Positions 28,228-37,090 of a stretch of DNA of 63,950 nt are shown here, piece by piece; the first letter of the stretch is position 1; each line of letters begins with the position of its first letter. Origin of the DNA: Chloroflexota bacterium (GTDB lineage Bacteria; Chloroflexota; Limnocylindria; Limnocylindrales; CSP1-4); assembly GCA_025358515.1 (NCBI GenBank), contig JANYJG010000039.1:1-63950 (forward strand), read 5' to 3'. The position numbers and the translations under genes are program-made. The notes under the pieces are model-generated. The model was not told where the DNA came from, searched no databases, and worked only from the letters and a program-made list of their open reading frames with translations.

Positions 28228-29394
28228 CTACTTGGCCAGGCCGAGGGACTTGAGCGCGGCCACCTGGGCGGCAGCCACGGCGGCTCCCGGCGTAACCGGT
28301 CGGTCCAGTTCGATGAGGGTCTGCTCCAGCACGGCCATAGCGTTGATGATGGCCGGGACCGTTACGTGGCCCAGGTGCCCGATCCGGAAGATCTTGCCTT
28401 TGAGCGCACCCTGACCGCCGGCCACGATCAGGCCGAGCTTGCGGAGTTTGCCGTTGAAGGCCTTCCACTCCAGGTCCTCGGGGATCCAGGCGCCGGTGAC
28501 CGTGTCGGATGCGAATTCTGGGTCGGCCAGGAGCTTGAAGTCGAGGGCTGTCAGACCGGCCCGAACGGCGGCACCGACGGCTGCGTGGCGCTTCCAGATC
28601 TCGTCCAGCGTCTCCTGCTCCATGAGCTGGAGGGCGACATCAAGCTGGAACATGACCGCCACAGCCGGCGTCCACGGAGTTTGGCCCGATTCGGCGCTGG
28701 TCTTGTGGGCAGCCAGGTCGAAGTAGAACTTCGGCATCTTTGCGACCGCGGCAGCCTCCCAGGCTCGCGGCGAGACGGCGACGAAGGATAGGCCGGGCGC
28801 GACCATCCAAGCCTTCTGGGAGCCGCTGACTACTACGTCGAGGCCCCATGCGTCCGTTTCGAACGGCACGGCGCCGAGGCCGCTGATTGCGTCCACGATG
28901 ATCAGGGCGTCGGGAGCGACCGCGCGAACGGTCTCTGCGAGACGGGCAATCGGGTTGGTGACGGCGGTGGAAGTCTCGTTCTGGGTCAGCAGGACTGCCT
29001 TCCAGGGGCCGCCGGCGGCCAGCGCCTCGCGGACCTTGACCGGGTCCGCGGCCTTGCCCCAGTCGGAGGAAATCTTGGTCACGTCGGCACCATAAACGCT
29101 GGCGATCTTGGCGAAACGATCGCCGAAGGCACCGATGGAGACGGCCAGGACTTTGTCGCCGGGGGAGAGGAAACTGACGATCGCCGACTCCAGCCCGCCG
29201 GTGCCAGCCGCGGTGACGATCAGGACGTCATTCGTGGTTCTGTACGCGGTCTTGAGGCGGGCGATGATGCTGTTCTGAAGGACGGCGAACTCCGGGCCGC
29301 GATGATTGACCATCTGACGGGCGCCGGCCTCGCGGACCGCATCCGGAAGGGATGTCGGTCCGGGGATGCGAAGGTTGGGCTCGAAGCGGTTCAC
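28228..29394 (-). CDS. Class V aminotransferase, probable phosphoserine aminotransferase role
   Basis: Predicted 388 residues from GTG 29394 with AAAGGTGG upstream. Fold-type I PLP enzyme of the alanine-glyoxylate/serine-pyruvate aminotransferase group. The N-terminal RIPGPTSLPDAV and the PLP lysine in SGSQKAWMVAPG are clear, and the PLP-binding Asp lies in VDAISGLG. In several lineages this group supplies the phosphoserine aminotransferase step beside serA. Position nine bases before serA supports that role; serine-glyoxylate or alanine-glyoxylate transamination remains possible. A TAGCAT hexamer about 55 bases upstream may be its -10. Confidence 0.93.
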   Translation of the reverse strand: MNRFEPNLRIPGPTSLPDAVREAGARQMVNHRGPEFAVLQNSIIARLKTAYRTTNDVLIVTAAGTGGLESAIVSFLSPGDKVLAVSIGAFGDRFAKIASVYGADVTKISSDWGKAADPVKVREALAAGGPWKAVLLTQNETSTAVTNPIARLAETVRAVAPDALIIVDAISGLGAVPFETDAWGLDVVVSGSQKAWMVAPGLSFVAVSPRAWEAAAVAKMPKFYFDLAAHKTSAESGQTPWTPAVAVMFQLDVALQLMEQETLDEIWKRHAAVGAAVRAGLTALDFKLLADPEFASDTVTGAWIPEDLEWKAFNGKLRKLGLIVAGGQGALKGKIFRIGHLGHVTVPAIINAMAVLEQTLIELDRPVTPGAAVAAAQVAALKSLGLAK

Positions 29395-29478
29395 GGTTCC
29401 ACCTTTCTACGGTCAGCCATCAGCTGCCAGATCAGGAGGGCATGCTATGGGCGTAGCCGCGCGGCCCTCATGTGGTAT

Positions 29479-29492
29479 ATATGACGTCATAT
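29479..29492. promoter_or_regulatory. Perfect 14-base palindrome over the VapB start codon, predicted autoregulatory operator
   Basis: ATATGACGTCATAT is a perfect palindrome that overlaps both a TATATA hexamer (29476-29481) and the start codon of the antitoxin gene (29491). Ribbon-helix-helix antitoxins usually bind such palindromes to repress their own operon, so this is the likely operator. It also lies in the divergent region shared with the aminotransferase gene. Confidence 0.6.
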
Positions 29493-29742
29493 GCAGAAGC
29501 GAACGACGATCCTAATCGACTCGGATCTACTGGAACGGCTGGACCGGTATGCGGCCCGGGAGGCCATGACCAAGACGTCCGTAGTCGCGACGGCTCTGGA
29601 CGCATACCTCGAATCTCACGACACCTCGCCAGACCTGGCTTTTCTGGCCGTTGGTCGAAGCGAGCACGGCCGGCTTTCGCTGGACGGGCGATCGATCGCG
29701 CGCCGTGAAGCCGGGCAGCGACCTGGGCCGGACGAGTTCTAG
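29491..29742 (+). CDS. vapB: VapB-like ribbon-helix-helix antitoxin
   Basis: Predicted 83 residues. The N-terminal RTTILIDSDLLERLDRYA followed by a helix rich in Thr/Ser/Val matches the ribbon-helix-helix (CopG/Arc-type) DNA-binding fold. The C-terminal half is charged and probably wraps the toxin. It ends two bases before a PIN-domain gene, the standard antitoxin-toxin order. The palindrome covering its start codon suggests autorepression. The family label VapB is used in the broad sense, based on the partner. Confidence 0.85.
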   Translation: MQKRTTILIDSDLLERLDRYAAREAMTKTSVVATALDAYLESHDTSPDLAFLAVGRSEHGRLSLDGRSIARREAGQRPGPDEF

Positions 29743-29744
29743 AG

Positions 29745-30158
29745 ATGGCCATCCTGCTCGATTCGAGCGCCATCCTGGCCGCGGCAGATCAGTCGGATCT
29801 GAACCACCGTGCGGCGATTGCCTGGTTCAAGCGGGCAAACGAGCCGCTGATGATTGGGGCTTTGAACTTGGCCGAGCTGGACCTGTTACTGCAGCGGGAA
29901 CTCGGGCTGCGTGCGACGTTCTCGCTGCTGGAGACGATCGCCAGCGGCGCCATAAAGGTCGTGGCGCCGACCACGGTGGATCTCGTTCGCGCCGCTCAGC
30001 TGATGCGCGAAACGACGGAATACCGGCCGCGTCTCACGGATGCCGTGCTGGTTGCCACAGCCGAGCGGCTGGGCGTGACGCGGGTGGCGATCTTCGATCG
30101 GCCGCCGATCGCCATCTTCAGACCGCGCCATGTCCGCTCGTTGGATCTGGAGCCCTAA
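29745..30158 (+). CDS. vapC: VapC-like PIN-domain ribonuclease toxin
   Basis: Predicted 137 residues, normal for VapC. PIN domains cut RNA with a cluster of acidic residues binding Mg2+. Here Asp6 (LLDSSA), Glu44 (NLAELD), Asp99 (RLTDAVL) and Asp118 (AIFDRP) occupy the four expected positions, so the toxin looks active. It follows the ribbon-helix-helix antitoxin gene by two bases. VapC proteins typically cleave initiator tRNA or rRNA; the target here cannot be read from sequence. Confidence 0.92.
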   Translation: MAILLDSSAILAAADQSDLNHRAAIAWFKRANEPLMIGALNLAELDLLLQRELGLRATFSLLETIASGAIKVVAPTTVDLVRAAQLMRETTEYRPRLTDAVLVATAERLGVTRVAIFDRPPIAIFRPRHVRSLDLEP

Positions 30159-30201
30159 CAGGCCCGAGCGACCGTGCTCGAACCAGGTGAGGTTGCGTAT
30201 G

Positions 30202-31725
30202 TCAGTCCTCGGGATCGGCGTGGGGTGTCTCGGCGTCGGCGCGCTGGTCCTGGGCGGTCTCGCGTAGATTCGCCTGGCGCCGCCGCATCGCTTCCGAGCC
30301 GGAAGCCATCGGGTTCGTGGCAGGGGCGCCCTCGATCGGGCGCTTGCGGCGCGCCGGCTCCCCACGGGCGACGCGGAGCCGCTCCAGTCGATCACCGATG
30401 CGTGGCTCCACGCCCTGGTCGCCGGGGAAGAAGTAGCGGCGATCGGCCAACTTGTCGGGCAGGTATTGCTGCGCCACGTCGTCGCCCTCGAAGTCGTGAG
30501 GAAAGCGGTAGGATCGGCGAGCGGCGCCGCTGGACCGGAGATGGACCGGTATCGGCAGCGACCCGTGCTCCAGGACGTCAGCCATTGCGGCCCAGTAGGC
30601 CAGCCCGGTCCGATTCGACTTGGGCGCCGCGGCCAGGTACGCAGTGGCCTGGGCAAGGCTGTACTGGGCCTCCGGAAGGCCGACCCAGTCCAGAGCCTGG
30701 GCCGCGGCGACTGCGATCTCCATCGCCCGAGGATCGGCCAGACCAATGTCCTCCGAGGCGAGCACGATCAACCGGCGGGCCACGAATCGGGCATCCTCCC
30801 CGGCCGCAATCATCGCCGCCAGCCAGTACAGGGCCGCGTCAGGATCGTTGCCTCGAACGCTCTTGATGAACGCGCTGACCGTGTCGTAGTGGCCGTCGCC
30901 TGCTCGATCGTAAGACAGGACACGCTGCTGGGCGGCGGCTTCGACGTCCTCCAGGCGCGGCGCCACGCGGCCTTGGGCGTCCCGTACGGATTCGGAGTCG
31001 GCGATTGAGACGGCGCTGTCCAGGACATTGAGGGCCTGGCGGGCATCGCCGGCGGCAAGCGCGACAAGATGATCAAAGGCGTCCTGCCCTATGGCCACGC
31101 CGCCCTTGGGGCCAAGGTCGCCCGCAAGGCCGTGCTCTACGTCCTCCAGTGCCCGCTTCACTACCGTGGCGATCTGCTCATCGGTCAGCGGCTCCAGCCG
31201 GTAGACGCGCAATCGCGATAGCAGAGCGGAATTCATCTCGAAGTAGGGGTTCTCCGTCGTGGCCCCAACGAGTGTCACCGTGCCATCCTCGACGTGCGGC
31301 AGCAGGCCGTCCTGTTGGGCCTTGTTGAAGCGGTGGATCTCATCGATGAATAGGATCGTCTGGCGGCCGTTTAGGCTCAGCCGTTCACGTGCTTCCGCGA
31401 CCAAGGCTCGAACTTCGGCGACGCCACTCATGACCGCCGAGATGGTCACCAGGTCCGCTCCGACTTCATCGGCCAGGACCCGAGCCAGGCTGGTCTTGCC
31501 GCTCCCGGGCGGCCCCCACAGCAGTAACGAGCCGAGCCGGCCGTGCTCGATGGCGCGCCGCAAGGCACCGCGTTCGCCGATGAGGGCCTCGTGCCCGACG
31601 ACCTCGCCCAGGGAGCGCGGCCGCATCCGTGCTGCCAGCGGCTGCCGGTGAGGCGGAGGCGTGAATGCCGGCTGCTGCTGCCCGAAAGGGCCGCCGGTGG
31701 GGCGTGTTGGGCGGCGTGTTGCCAT
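30202..31725 (-). CDS. rarA: Replication-associated recombination protein A (RarA/MgsA), AAA+ ATPase
   Basis: Predicted 507 residues. RarA acts at stalled or gapped replication forks. Walker A is GPPGSGKT, Walker B is ILFIDEIHRF, sensor 1 is VGATTENP, and the C-terminal tetramerisation domain (SLPIPVHLRSS region) is present. The N-terminal 35 residues are Pro/Gln/Arg-rich, and the C-terminal 70 residues extend beyond the usual end and are highly charged. ATG 31725 is preceded by TAGCAT six bases upstream and has no Shine-Dalgarno, so a leaderless message is predicted. Confidence 0.95.
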   Translation of the reverse strand: MATRRPTRPTGGPFGQQQPAFTPPPHRQPLAARMRPRSLGEVVGHEALIGERGALRRAIEHGRLGSLLLWGPPGSGKTSLARVLADEVGADLVTISAVMSGVAEVRALVAEARERLSLNGRQTILFIDEIHRFNKAQQDGLLPHVEDGTVTLVGATTENPYFEMNSALLSRLRVYRLEPLTDEQIATVVKRALEDVEHGLAGDLGPKGGVAIGQDAFDHLVALAAGDARQALNVLDSAVSIADSESVRDAQGRVAPRLEDVEAAAQQRVLSYDRAGDGHYDTVSAFIKSVRGNDPDAALYWLAAMIAAGEDARFVARRLIVLASEDIGLADPRAMEIAVAAAQALDWVGLPEAQYSLAQATAYLAAAPKSNRTGLAYWAAMADVLEHGSLPIPVHLRSSGAARRSYRFPHDFEGDDVAQQYLPDKLADRRYFFPGDQGVEPRIGDRLERLRVARGEPARRKRPIEGAPATNPMASGSEAMRRRQANLRETAQDQRADAETPHADPED

Positions 31726-31731
31726 GGCGCG

Positions 31732-31737
31732 ATGCTA
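31732..31737 (-). promoter_or_regulatory. -10-like hexamer six bases before rarA
   Basis: Read on the minus strand the hexamer is TAGCAT, followed by CGCGCC and ATG 31725. No Shine-Dalgarno lies between them. The -35 position (31755-31760) shows no good match. Confidence 0.4.
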
Positions 31738-31820
31738 CAGGCTGTTGGACCAGCGCGATCGAGCGGGCGAACCGACAGGTACCGCAGCCATCGAGGGCCT
31801 CTTAGGGCGGTCGCCCAGCG

Positions 31821-32210
31821 TCAGAATTTGACGACGTGCAGGACGTCGATCAAGACAAAGATCACGGCCAGGGCACCGATCATCATCAGGCCGACGCGAA
31901 CGATCCGATTGATGTCGCGGGCCACATATCCGTATTCCTCGGCGGCGCGGATCGCCAGAGTGCCCTGGCCCCTGGGTCGGACCGGCGACTCACCGGAGCG
32001 GGACCGATCCCGGGCGGCGGCACGGATGGAACTGGAATCGGCCAGATTGGACTGGGCCACGATCTGCGACTCGAGCTCCGCGGCGCGGGCCTCTTCCCCG
32101 TCTGAGAGGCCGGCGGTTGGGCGCGCGGCCGGGCGCGACTGCGGTCGAACAGGGTTTCGGTCGGCTTGCCGCTGGCCGGGGCGGTTGGCGCCGCGCGTAC
32201 GCTTGGCCAT
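31821..32210 (-). CDS. Small single-pass membrane protein, unknown function
   Basis: Predicted 129 residues from ATG 32210; GTG 32252 would add 14 residues. The N-terminal 90 residues are very rich in Arg, Pro, Ala and Gln and probably disordered. A hydrophobic helix near the C-terminus (LMMIGALAVIFVLIDVL) should anchor it, with the basic part in the cytoplasm. No family recognised. GGAGG is present but about 13 bases from ATG 32210, so the start is uncertain. It ends 95 bases upstream of the rarA start on the same strand. Confidence 0.5.
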   Translation of the reverse strand: MAKRTRGANRPGQRQADRNPVRPQSRPAARPTAGLSDGEEARAAELESQIVAQSNLADSSSIRAAARDRSRSGESPVRPRGQGTLAIRAAEEYGYVARDINRIVRVGLMMIGALAVIFVLIDVLHVVKF

Positions 32211-32344
32211 AGGGGTGGAGGGCCTCCGTAGAGTTGAAATCGGATCGATCACATAGGTGCGCGGTCGAGCATAGCATTCCCGCGTGACTCGAAGTCGCCA
32301 TCCGGCCTCGACTGGTAGACTCGCCCCGAAGCTGTGGAGGAAGA

Positions 32345-32935
32345 GTGGCCCAAGTCAACGACGTATTGAGCTCGAACCTGGCCCTGGTCGTGGTCGCCTT
32401 GGTTGGCGTATGCGTGGCAGTGATCATCCTGTTGTCTGTCCTTGTAAGCCGGGTCAGCGTCCTTCGCCGGCGCCTGGACAATCTAACGAGGGGTGTGGAG
32501 GGCACAGATCTCGAGGCGGTTATGACGAAGCACCTTGAGTCCGTGTTCAAGGTCGCCCGGGATCTCGATGCGGCGAGCGGAAGGATCGAGGATCTTGAGG
32601 ATTCGGCTGTTGCCCATTTCTCGCACCTGGGTCTCATCCGCTTTAATCCGTTCAACGACATGGGCAGCAACCAGAGCTTTGCACTGGCCCTGCTCGACGG
32701 CCGTGGCAACGGGTTGGTGGTGAGCAGCCTCCACTCTCGCTCGGGAACGCGCTTGTATGCCAAACCCGTGACCGGCGGTCGAGCCGATGCCGCTCTATCC
32801 GACGAAGAAGCGCAGGCGATAGAGGTCGCCCTGGGGCACAAGAAGCGGGGGGCCAGCACGCCTGTGGTCCGGTCGGCGGCGGTGACCCGAGCGGGCAACC
32901 CTGTGCCACCAGCGGCGGATGCGCCTAGATTGTGA
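32345..32935 (+). CDS. DUF4446-family membrane-anchored protein
   Basis: Predicted 196 residues from GTG 32345 with GGAGGAA upstream. One N-terminal transmembrane helix (about 11-34) is followed by a coiled-coil-like segment. The conserved core RFNPFNDMGSNQSFALALLD matches DUF4446, a family described mainly in Firmicutes and Chloroflexota. Function is unknown. The C-terminal 35 residues are low-complexity. A TAGACT hexamer near 32316 may be its -10. Confidence 0.88.
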   Translation: MAQVNDVLSSNLALVVVALVGVCVAVIILLSVLVSRVSVLRRRLDNLTRGVEGTDLEAVMTKHLESVFKVARDLDAASGRIEDLEDSAVAHFSHLGLIRFNPFNDMGSNQSFALALLDGRGNGLVVSSLHSRSGTRLYAKPVTGGRADAALSDEEAQAIEVALGHKKRGASTPVVRSAAVTRAGNPVPPAADAPRL

Positions 32936-32972
32936 CGCGTGAGATGTCACAGGGACCGGCGAGTCTGCACAT

Positions 32973-35900
32973 ATGACACGCCCGAGCCGCAGGACATCGC
33001 CCCGTGAACCGGCACCGCTGGAGCAGCTCCCCGTGTGGTGGGAAGCCGGTGGCCCAAACGACGCAACAGTAGGGCCGAGCGGTGCCGACGCGCTCCTGGC
33101 GGGGCTCAATACAGAGCAGCGTCGGGCCGTCTGTCATGGCGAGGGTCCGCTTCTCGTGGTGGCGGGCGCCGGCACGGGCAAGACCCAGGTAATCACCCGC
33201 CGGATCGCCTGGTTGATAGGCACGCGGCGGGCCAGGCCCTCGGAGATCCTGGCGTTGACCTTCACCGACAAAGCCGCAGAGGAAATGCAGACCCGCGTCG
33301 ATCAACTCGTCCCCTACGGCTACACGGATGCGGCCGTTTCGACGTTTCACGCCTTCGGCGATCGCCTGGTGAGAGAGTTCGCCTTGGAATTGGGCCTGCC
33401 CACGGACACCCGAGTCCTGTCGCGGCCGGAGGTAGTCATCTTCCTGCGGGAGCGGTTGTTCGCCTTCGAGCTCAACGAGTACCGGCCTCTGGGCGACCCC
33501 ACCCGCTTCCTGTCTGCCCTGGCGACGCTGTTCAGTCGCTGCAAGGACGAGGACGTGGCGCCGGCCGCGTATCTGGAATATGCAACGAACTTGGCGACCG
33601 CGGCAGCGGCCGATGCGTTGACCCTCGGACTGGAGGAGGCCGAGGCTCGCAAAGAGACGGCCGGCCGGCAAAGTGAGCTTGCGCGAGCATTCGCCAGGTA
33701 CCAGGAACTGCTCGGCGAAGCCGGCTTGATCGACTTCGGCGACCAGGTGAACCTGGCCTTGCGGCTTTTGCGCGAGTCGCCTTCCGTGTGCCAGGAATTG
33801 CAGCAGCGATTCCGTTACATCCTCGTGGACGAGTTTCAGGACACCAACAAGGCTCAGTCGGAGTTGGTCGAATTGCTTGCAGCCGGGCACGGAAACGTGA
33901 CTGTCGTCGGCGACGACGACCAGTCCATCTACAAGTTCCGCGGCGCCGCAATCAGCAACATCCTCGAATTCAAGAGACGCCATCCGCGCGCCGGCCAGGT
34001 TGTCCTGAAGCGGAACTACCGATCCCGCGCCCCGATCCTTGATGCCAGCTACCGCCTGATCCGCTTCAACGATCCGGACCGGCTCGAGTTCAGGAACGGG
34101 ATCGACAAGCGGCTCGTGCCAGAGCGTTCCGGGATCTCCGCGCCAGTTCGGCATCGGGTGTTTGCGACAAGTTCGGAAGAGTCCGATTGGGTCGCCCAGG
34201 AAATCTGCAGACGGGTTGCCGACGGGGCGCGGCCGCGCAATTTCGCTGTCCTGGTGCGGGCCAACGCGGAAGCGGATGCGGTTCTGCGCAGCTTGAACCT
34301 GGCCGGCATCCCGTGGCGATTCTCGGGCACGTCCGGGTTGTATGCACGGCCGGAGATCAGGCTGCTGCTGGCATTCCTGCGGTCGATCGCCGACCTTTCC
34401 TCCAGCGTTGACGTATACGGTCTGGCGGCGTCGGAGGTCTACGCCCTGGGTGGACCGGATCTGACCGCCATAGTCAACTCCGCGCGCCGCCGCAATCGGT
34501 CGCTGTGGGAGGTCCTGGAGGAGCTGACCCGTCAGCCCGGCCTGTTGCGACTTTCGCCCGAGACCAGGTCCGTGCTGGAACGGCTCGTGGCCGACGTGCT
34601 GCGCTTCACGGATCTAGCCCATGAGCGGCCGGCGGGGGAAGTGCTGTACCAGTTCCTGCGTGACAGCGGCATGCTATCGCGGCTGGCATCTACCGATTCG
34701 GTGGCGGCCGAGGAATCGCTGCAGAACATCGCCCGCTTCTTCGAGATCGTGCGGGGCCAATCGGACCTGCTACCCGATGACAGGGTCGTCTTCGTCGCCC
34801 GCCACCTGCAGACACTGATCGATGCCGGCGACGATCCGGCGACGGCGGAGGTCGATCCGGACGCGGACGCGGTCGCGGTTCTGACCGTACACAAGGCCAA
34901 GGGCCTTGAATTCCCAGTTGTCTTCATGGTTGGGTTGATCGACGGGCGGTTCCCGGCCCGGACCCGGCGGGAGCCACTGGCATTGCCGGCTGAACTCGTG
35001 AACGAGGTTCTTCCGGAGGGCGACGCTCACGTCCAGGAAGAGCGGCGCCTCTTCTACGTCGGCATGACGCGCGCCCGCGACGAATTGATCCTGACCAACG
35101 CGGTGGACTATGGCGGGCGGCGGGCCCGGCGCGTGTCGCAGTTCGTGCTGGAGGCGCTGGACCTGCAGGCGGCCGCGCCGACGTTGCCCACCTCCGCCGC
35201 CGACGGCACGGGCCCGGGGGTTGCCGCGGCGACCGCTGCCGCTTCGGCTGGTCCGGCAGGTCACATTCCCCAGTCGCCGCTGGAGCGGCTGGCCATCTTC
35301 GAGCCCAAACCGCCACCTGCCGAATTGGAACGCGAGCCGGACGAGGGGCCGCTCTCGCTGAGCTTCTACCAGGTGGACGACTATCTGACGTGTCCGTTGA
35401 AGTACAAGTACGTCCACATCCTGCGAGTGCCGATCGCGCCGCACCACTCGATTGTCTATGGCTCGGCCCTCCACAGGGCAGTGCAGGAATTCCACCGCCG
35501 CCAGGCTAAGAACTACACGATGACCGAGGACGAGTTGCTGGAGGCGTTCGATCGGGCCTGGTCCAACGAGGGCTTCATGACTCGGGAGCATGAAGAGGCC
35601 CGGCTGGCGGCGGGTCGGGCCGCGTTGTGCCGGTTCCGTGTGGAGGCGATGCGGCCCGAGGCGGTGGTGCCGGCATACGTGGAGAGGGAGTTCAGCTTTA
35701 CCCTGGACGGCGATCGCATACGCGGTCGAATGGACCGTGTGGACGTGCAGAGGGTTGCCCCCGGCGAGGAGCGCGATGGGGCGGGGGAGCGCCAGCATGC
35801 AGACGTGGCGTCGCCTGCGTTGCCTGGCCTGTATCCAGATCGAGTGACCATTACGGACTACAAATCCAGCGACGTTCGAGACCCCGTCAGGGCGAAGGAA

Positions 35901-36170
35901 CGCGCTCGTGACTCGCTGCAGCTCCAGATCTACGCCATGGCTTATCAGGCCGAGACGGGCCGCCTGCCGGACTCGCTGCAGTTGTGGTTCTTGGAGTCGG
36001 GGCTCGTGGGTCGTGTCGAGGTGGAGGAGAAGCGCTTGGACAAAGCCAGAGCATCGATCCGGCGAGCTGCCGCTGGAATTCGGTCGCGCCGATTTGCGGC
36101 AACGCCCGATTACCTATCCTGCGGCTACTGCGCCTTCCGCGACATATGCCCCTCGAGTGCGGCCAAATGA
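32973..36170 (+). CDS. UvrD-type helicase fused to a RecB-type nuclease with iron-sulfur cysteines (AdnB/AddA-like)
   Basis: Predicted 1065 residues. The N-terminal superfamily 1 helicase spans about 40-720: Walker A VVAGAGTGKT, Walker B ILVDEFQDTN, motif III GDDDQSIYKFRG, motif V VLTVHKAKGLEF and motif VI RLFYVGMTRARD. The C-terminal PD-(D/E)xK nuclease has His in GSALHRAVQEF, Asp in GRMDRVDV, the DYKSS catalytic lysine and QLQIYAMAY. One Cys before the nuclease (DYLTCPLK) and three after it (SCGYC...DIC) form the four-cysteine iron-sulfur site of AddB, AdnA and AdnB. Size and order resemble one subunit of mycobacterial AdnAB, but no partner gene is adjacent. Likely a DNA end-resection or repair enzyme. 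The next gene overlaps its stop by four bases (ATGA). Confidence 0.92.
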   Translation: MTRPSRRTSPREPAPLEQLPVWWEAGGPNDATVGPSGADALLAGLNTEQRRAVCHGEGPLLVVAGAGTGKTQVITRRIAWLIGTRRARPSEILALTFTDKAAEEMQTRVDQLVPYGYTDAAVSTFHAFGDRLVREFALELGLPTDTRVLSRPEVVIFLRERLFAFELNEYRPLGDPTRFLSALATLFSRCKDEDVAPAAYLEYATNLATAAAADALTLGLEEAEARKETAGRQSELARAFARYQELLGEAGLIDFGDQVNLALRLLRESPSVCQELQQRFRYILVDEFQDTNKAQSELVELLAAGHGNVTVVGDDDQSIYKFRGAAISNILEFKRRHPRAGQVVLKRNYRSRAPILDASYRLIRFNDPDRLEFRNGIDKRLVPERSGISAPVRHRVFATSSEESDWVAQEICRRVADGARPRNFAVLVRANAEADAVLRSLNLAGIPWRFSGTSGLYARPEIRLLLAFLRSIADLSSSVDVYGLAASEVYALGGPDLTAIVNSARRRNRSLWEVLEELTRQPGLLRLSPETRSVLERLVADVLRFTDLAHERPAGEVLYQFLRDSGMLSRLASTDSVAAEESLQNIARFFEIVRGQSDLLPDDRVVFVARHLQTLIDAGDDPATAEVDPDADAVAVLTVHKAKGLEFPVVFMVGLIDGRFPARTRREPLALPAELVNEVLPEGDAHVQEERRLFYVGMTRARDELILTNAVDYGGRRARRVSQFVLEALDLQAAAPTLPTSAADGTGPGVAAATAAASAGPAGHIPQSPLERLAIFEPKPPPAELEREPDEGPLSLSFYQVDDYLTCPLKYKYVHILRVPIAPHHSIVYGSALHRAVQEFHRRQAKNYTMTEDELLEAFDRAWSNEGFMTREHEEARLAAGRAALCRFRVEAMRPEAVVPAYVEREFSFTLDGDRIRGRMDRVDVQRVAPGEERDGAGERQHADVASPALPGLYPDRVTITDYKSSDVRDPVRAKERARDSLQLQIYAMAYQAETGRLPDSLQLWFLESGLVGRVEVEEKRLDKARASIRRAAAGIRSRRFAATPDYLSCGYCAFRDICPSSAAK

Positions 36171-37051
36171 GCGACGCGCGAGAGCCGCGGCGGCGGGGGC
36201 ATGATGGGATCGAACTCGGGCTGTCCATAGAGGCCATCACATTCGACTTCGGCAATACCCTTGTGCCTTTCCCGGCCGCTCCGATGGCCGATGTCCTGAG
36301 CCTGACGGCGGCTCGCGTGGCAGGGCCGCTGTGTGTCTCGACGACGGACTTCGTTCGTGTCTGGGGCGAGGAGCGGCTGCGGCAGTTCGATGAGGACGTG
36401 CCCGAAGGCCGCGAGGCAGACATGGGCGTGCGTGCCCTGCGGGTGCTGGCCCGGCTGCGGGGCCACCCGGAGCCGGCGACTCGGGATCGATGGGACGATT
36501 CGGCCGCGGCGTCGTTCTCGCGAGCGGCGGAGGTCGAAACGATCCTCGAGACTTACGCCGGAGTTTTCGTCCAGGTGACACCGGTTCCGCCCGCAATTGG
36601 GCCGATGCTGGCCCGGCTGTCGAATTTGTACTCGCTGGCCGTTCTGTCCAACTGGCCGCTGGGCCTGGCGGTGGAGCGATATCTGGAGTCGGCCGGCTGG
36701 GCCCGGCATTTATCGGCAATCGTGATCTCGCAGCGGGTCGGTTCGATCAAGCCGTGGCCGGAGATCTTCCTCGAGGCGGCGAGGATACTGGGTGTGCCCT
36801 CTGGGCCTCGACTTTTACACGTCGGCGACGATCTGGGCGCAGACATTAGTGGGGCCCATGACGTGGGTTGGCGGACGGCCTGGGTCACGGTCAAGCCTGA
36901 GGACTCACCGCTTCCGACGGCGCCGCTGGCCCCCACGGTGCGGATGGCGGCGCCGGATGTGGTTCTCGGAACGGTCCTGGACCTGGAGGCCGTCTTGGGG
37001 CTCCGGGAGGGCGGGTGGACCGATACGGCAGCGGGGACGGGGTGCGGGTGA
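36167..37051 (+). CDS. HAD-superfamily hydrolase-like protein with altered motif I
   Basis: Predicted 294 residues. Start ATG 36167 overlaps the helicase stop as ATGA, so translation is probably coupled. The haloacid dehalogenase fold is indicated by motif I TFDFGNTLV (nucleophile Asp27), motif II LSNW, the lysine in GSIKPWPEIF and motif III HVGDDLGADISGA. The acid/base Asp two residues after the nucleophile in phosphatases is Gly29 here. Phosphatase activity is therefore doubtful; dehalogenase-like or unknown chemistry is possible. There is a cap domain of about 100 residues. Confidence 0.88.
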   Translation: MSDAREPRRRGHDGIELGLSIEAITFDFGNTLVPFPAAPMADVLSLTAARVAGPLCVSTTDFVRVWGEERLRQFDEDVPEGREADMGVRALRVLARLRGHPEPATRDRWDDSAAASFSRAAEVETILETYAGVFVQVTPVPPAIGPMLARLSNLYSLAVLSNWPLGLAVERYLESAGWARHLSAIVISQRVGSIKPWPEIFLEAARILGVPSGPRLLHVGDDLGADISGAHDVGWRTAWVTVKPEDSPLPTAPLAPTVRMAAPDVVLGTVLDLEAVLGLREGGWTDTAAGTGCG

Positions 37052-37077
37052 AGCCGCACCCGACGCAGCTTGACACG

Positions 37078-37083
37078 TAGACT
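37078..37083 (+). promoter_or_regulatory. -10-like hexamer seven bases before the small membrane protein gene
   Basis: TAGACT, then GGGCGGT, then ATG 37091. A TTGACA (37070-37075) is present but only two bases upstream of the hexamer, far too close to be its -35. Confidence 0.4.
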
Positions 37084-37090
37084 GGGCGGT

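Noticed and set aside
32931..32951. TGTGAC-N9-GTCACA resembling a Crp site before the helicase-nuclease gene
   Set aside because: The half-sites match CRP, but TGTGA and TCACA are 11 bases apart, not 6, and the first half-site contains the stop codon of the preceding gene. It may be a chance palindrome.
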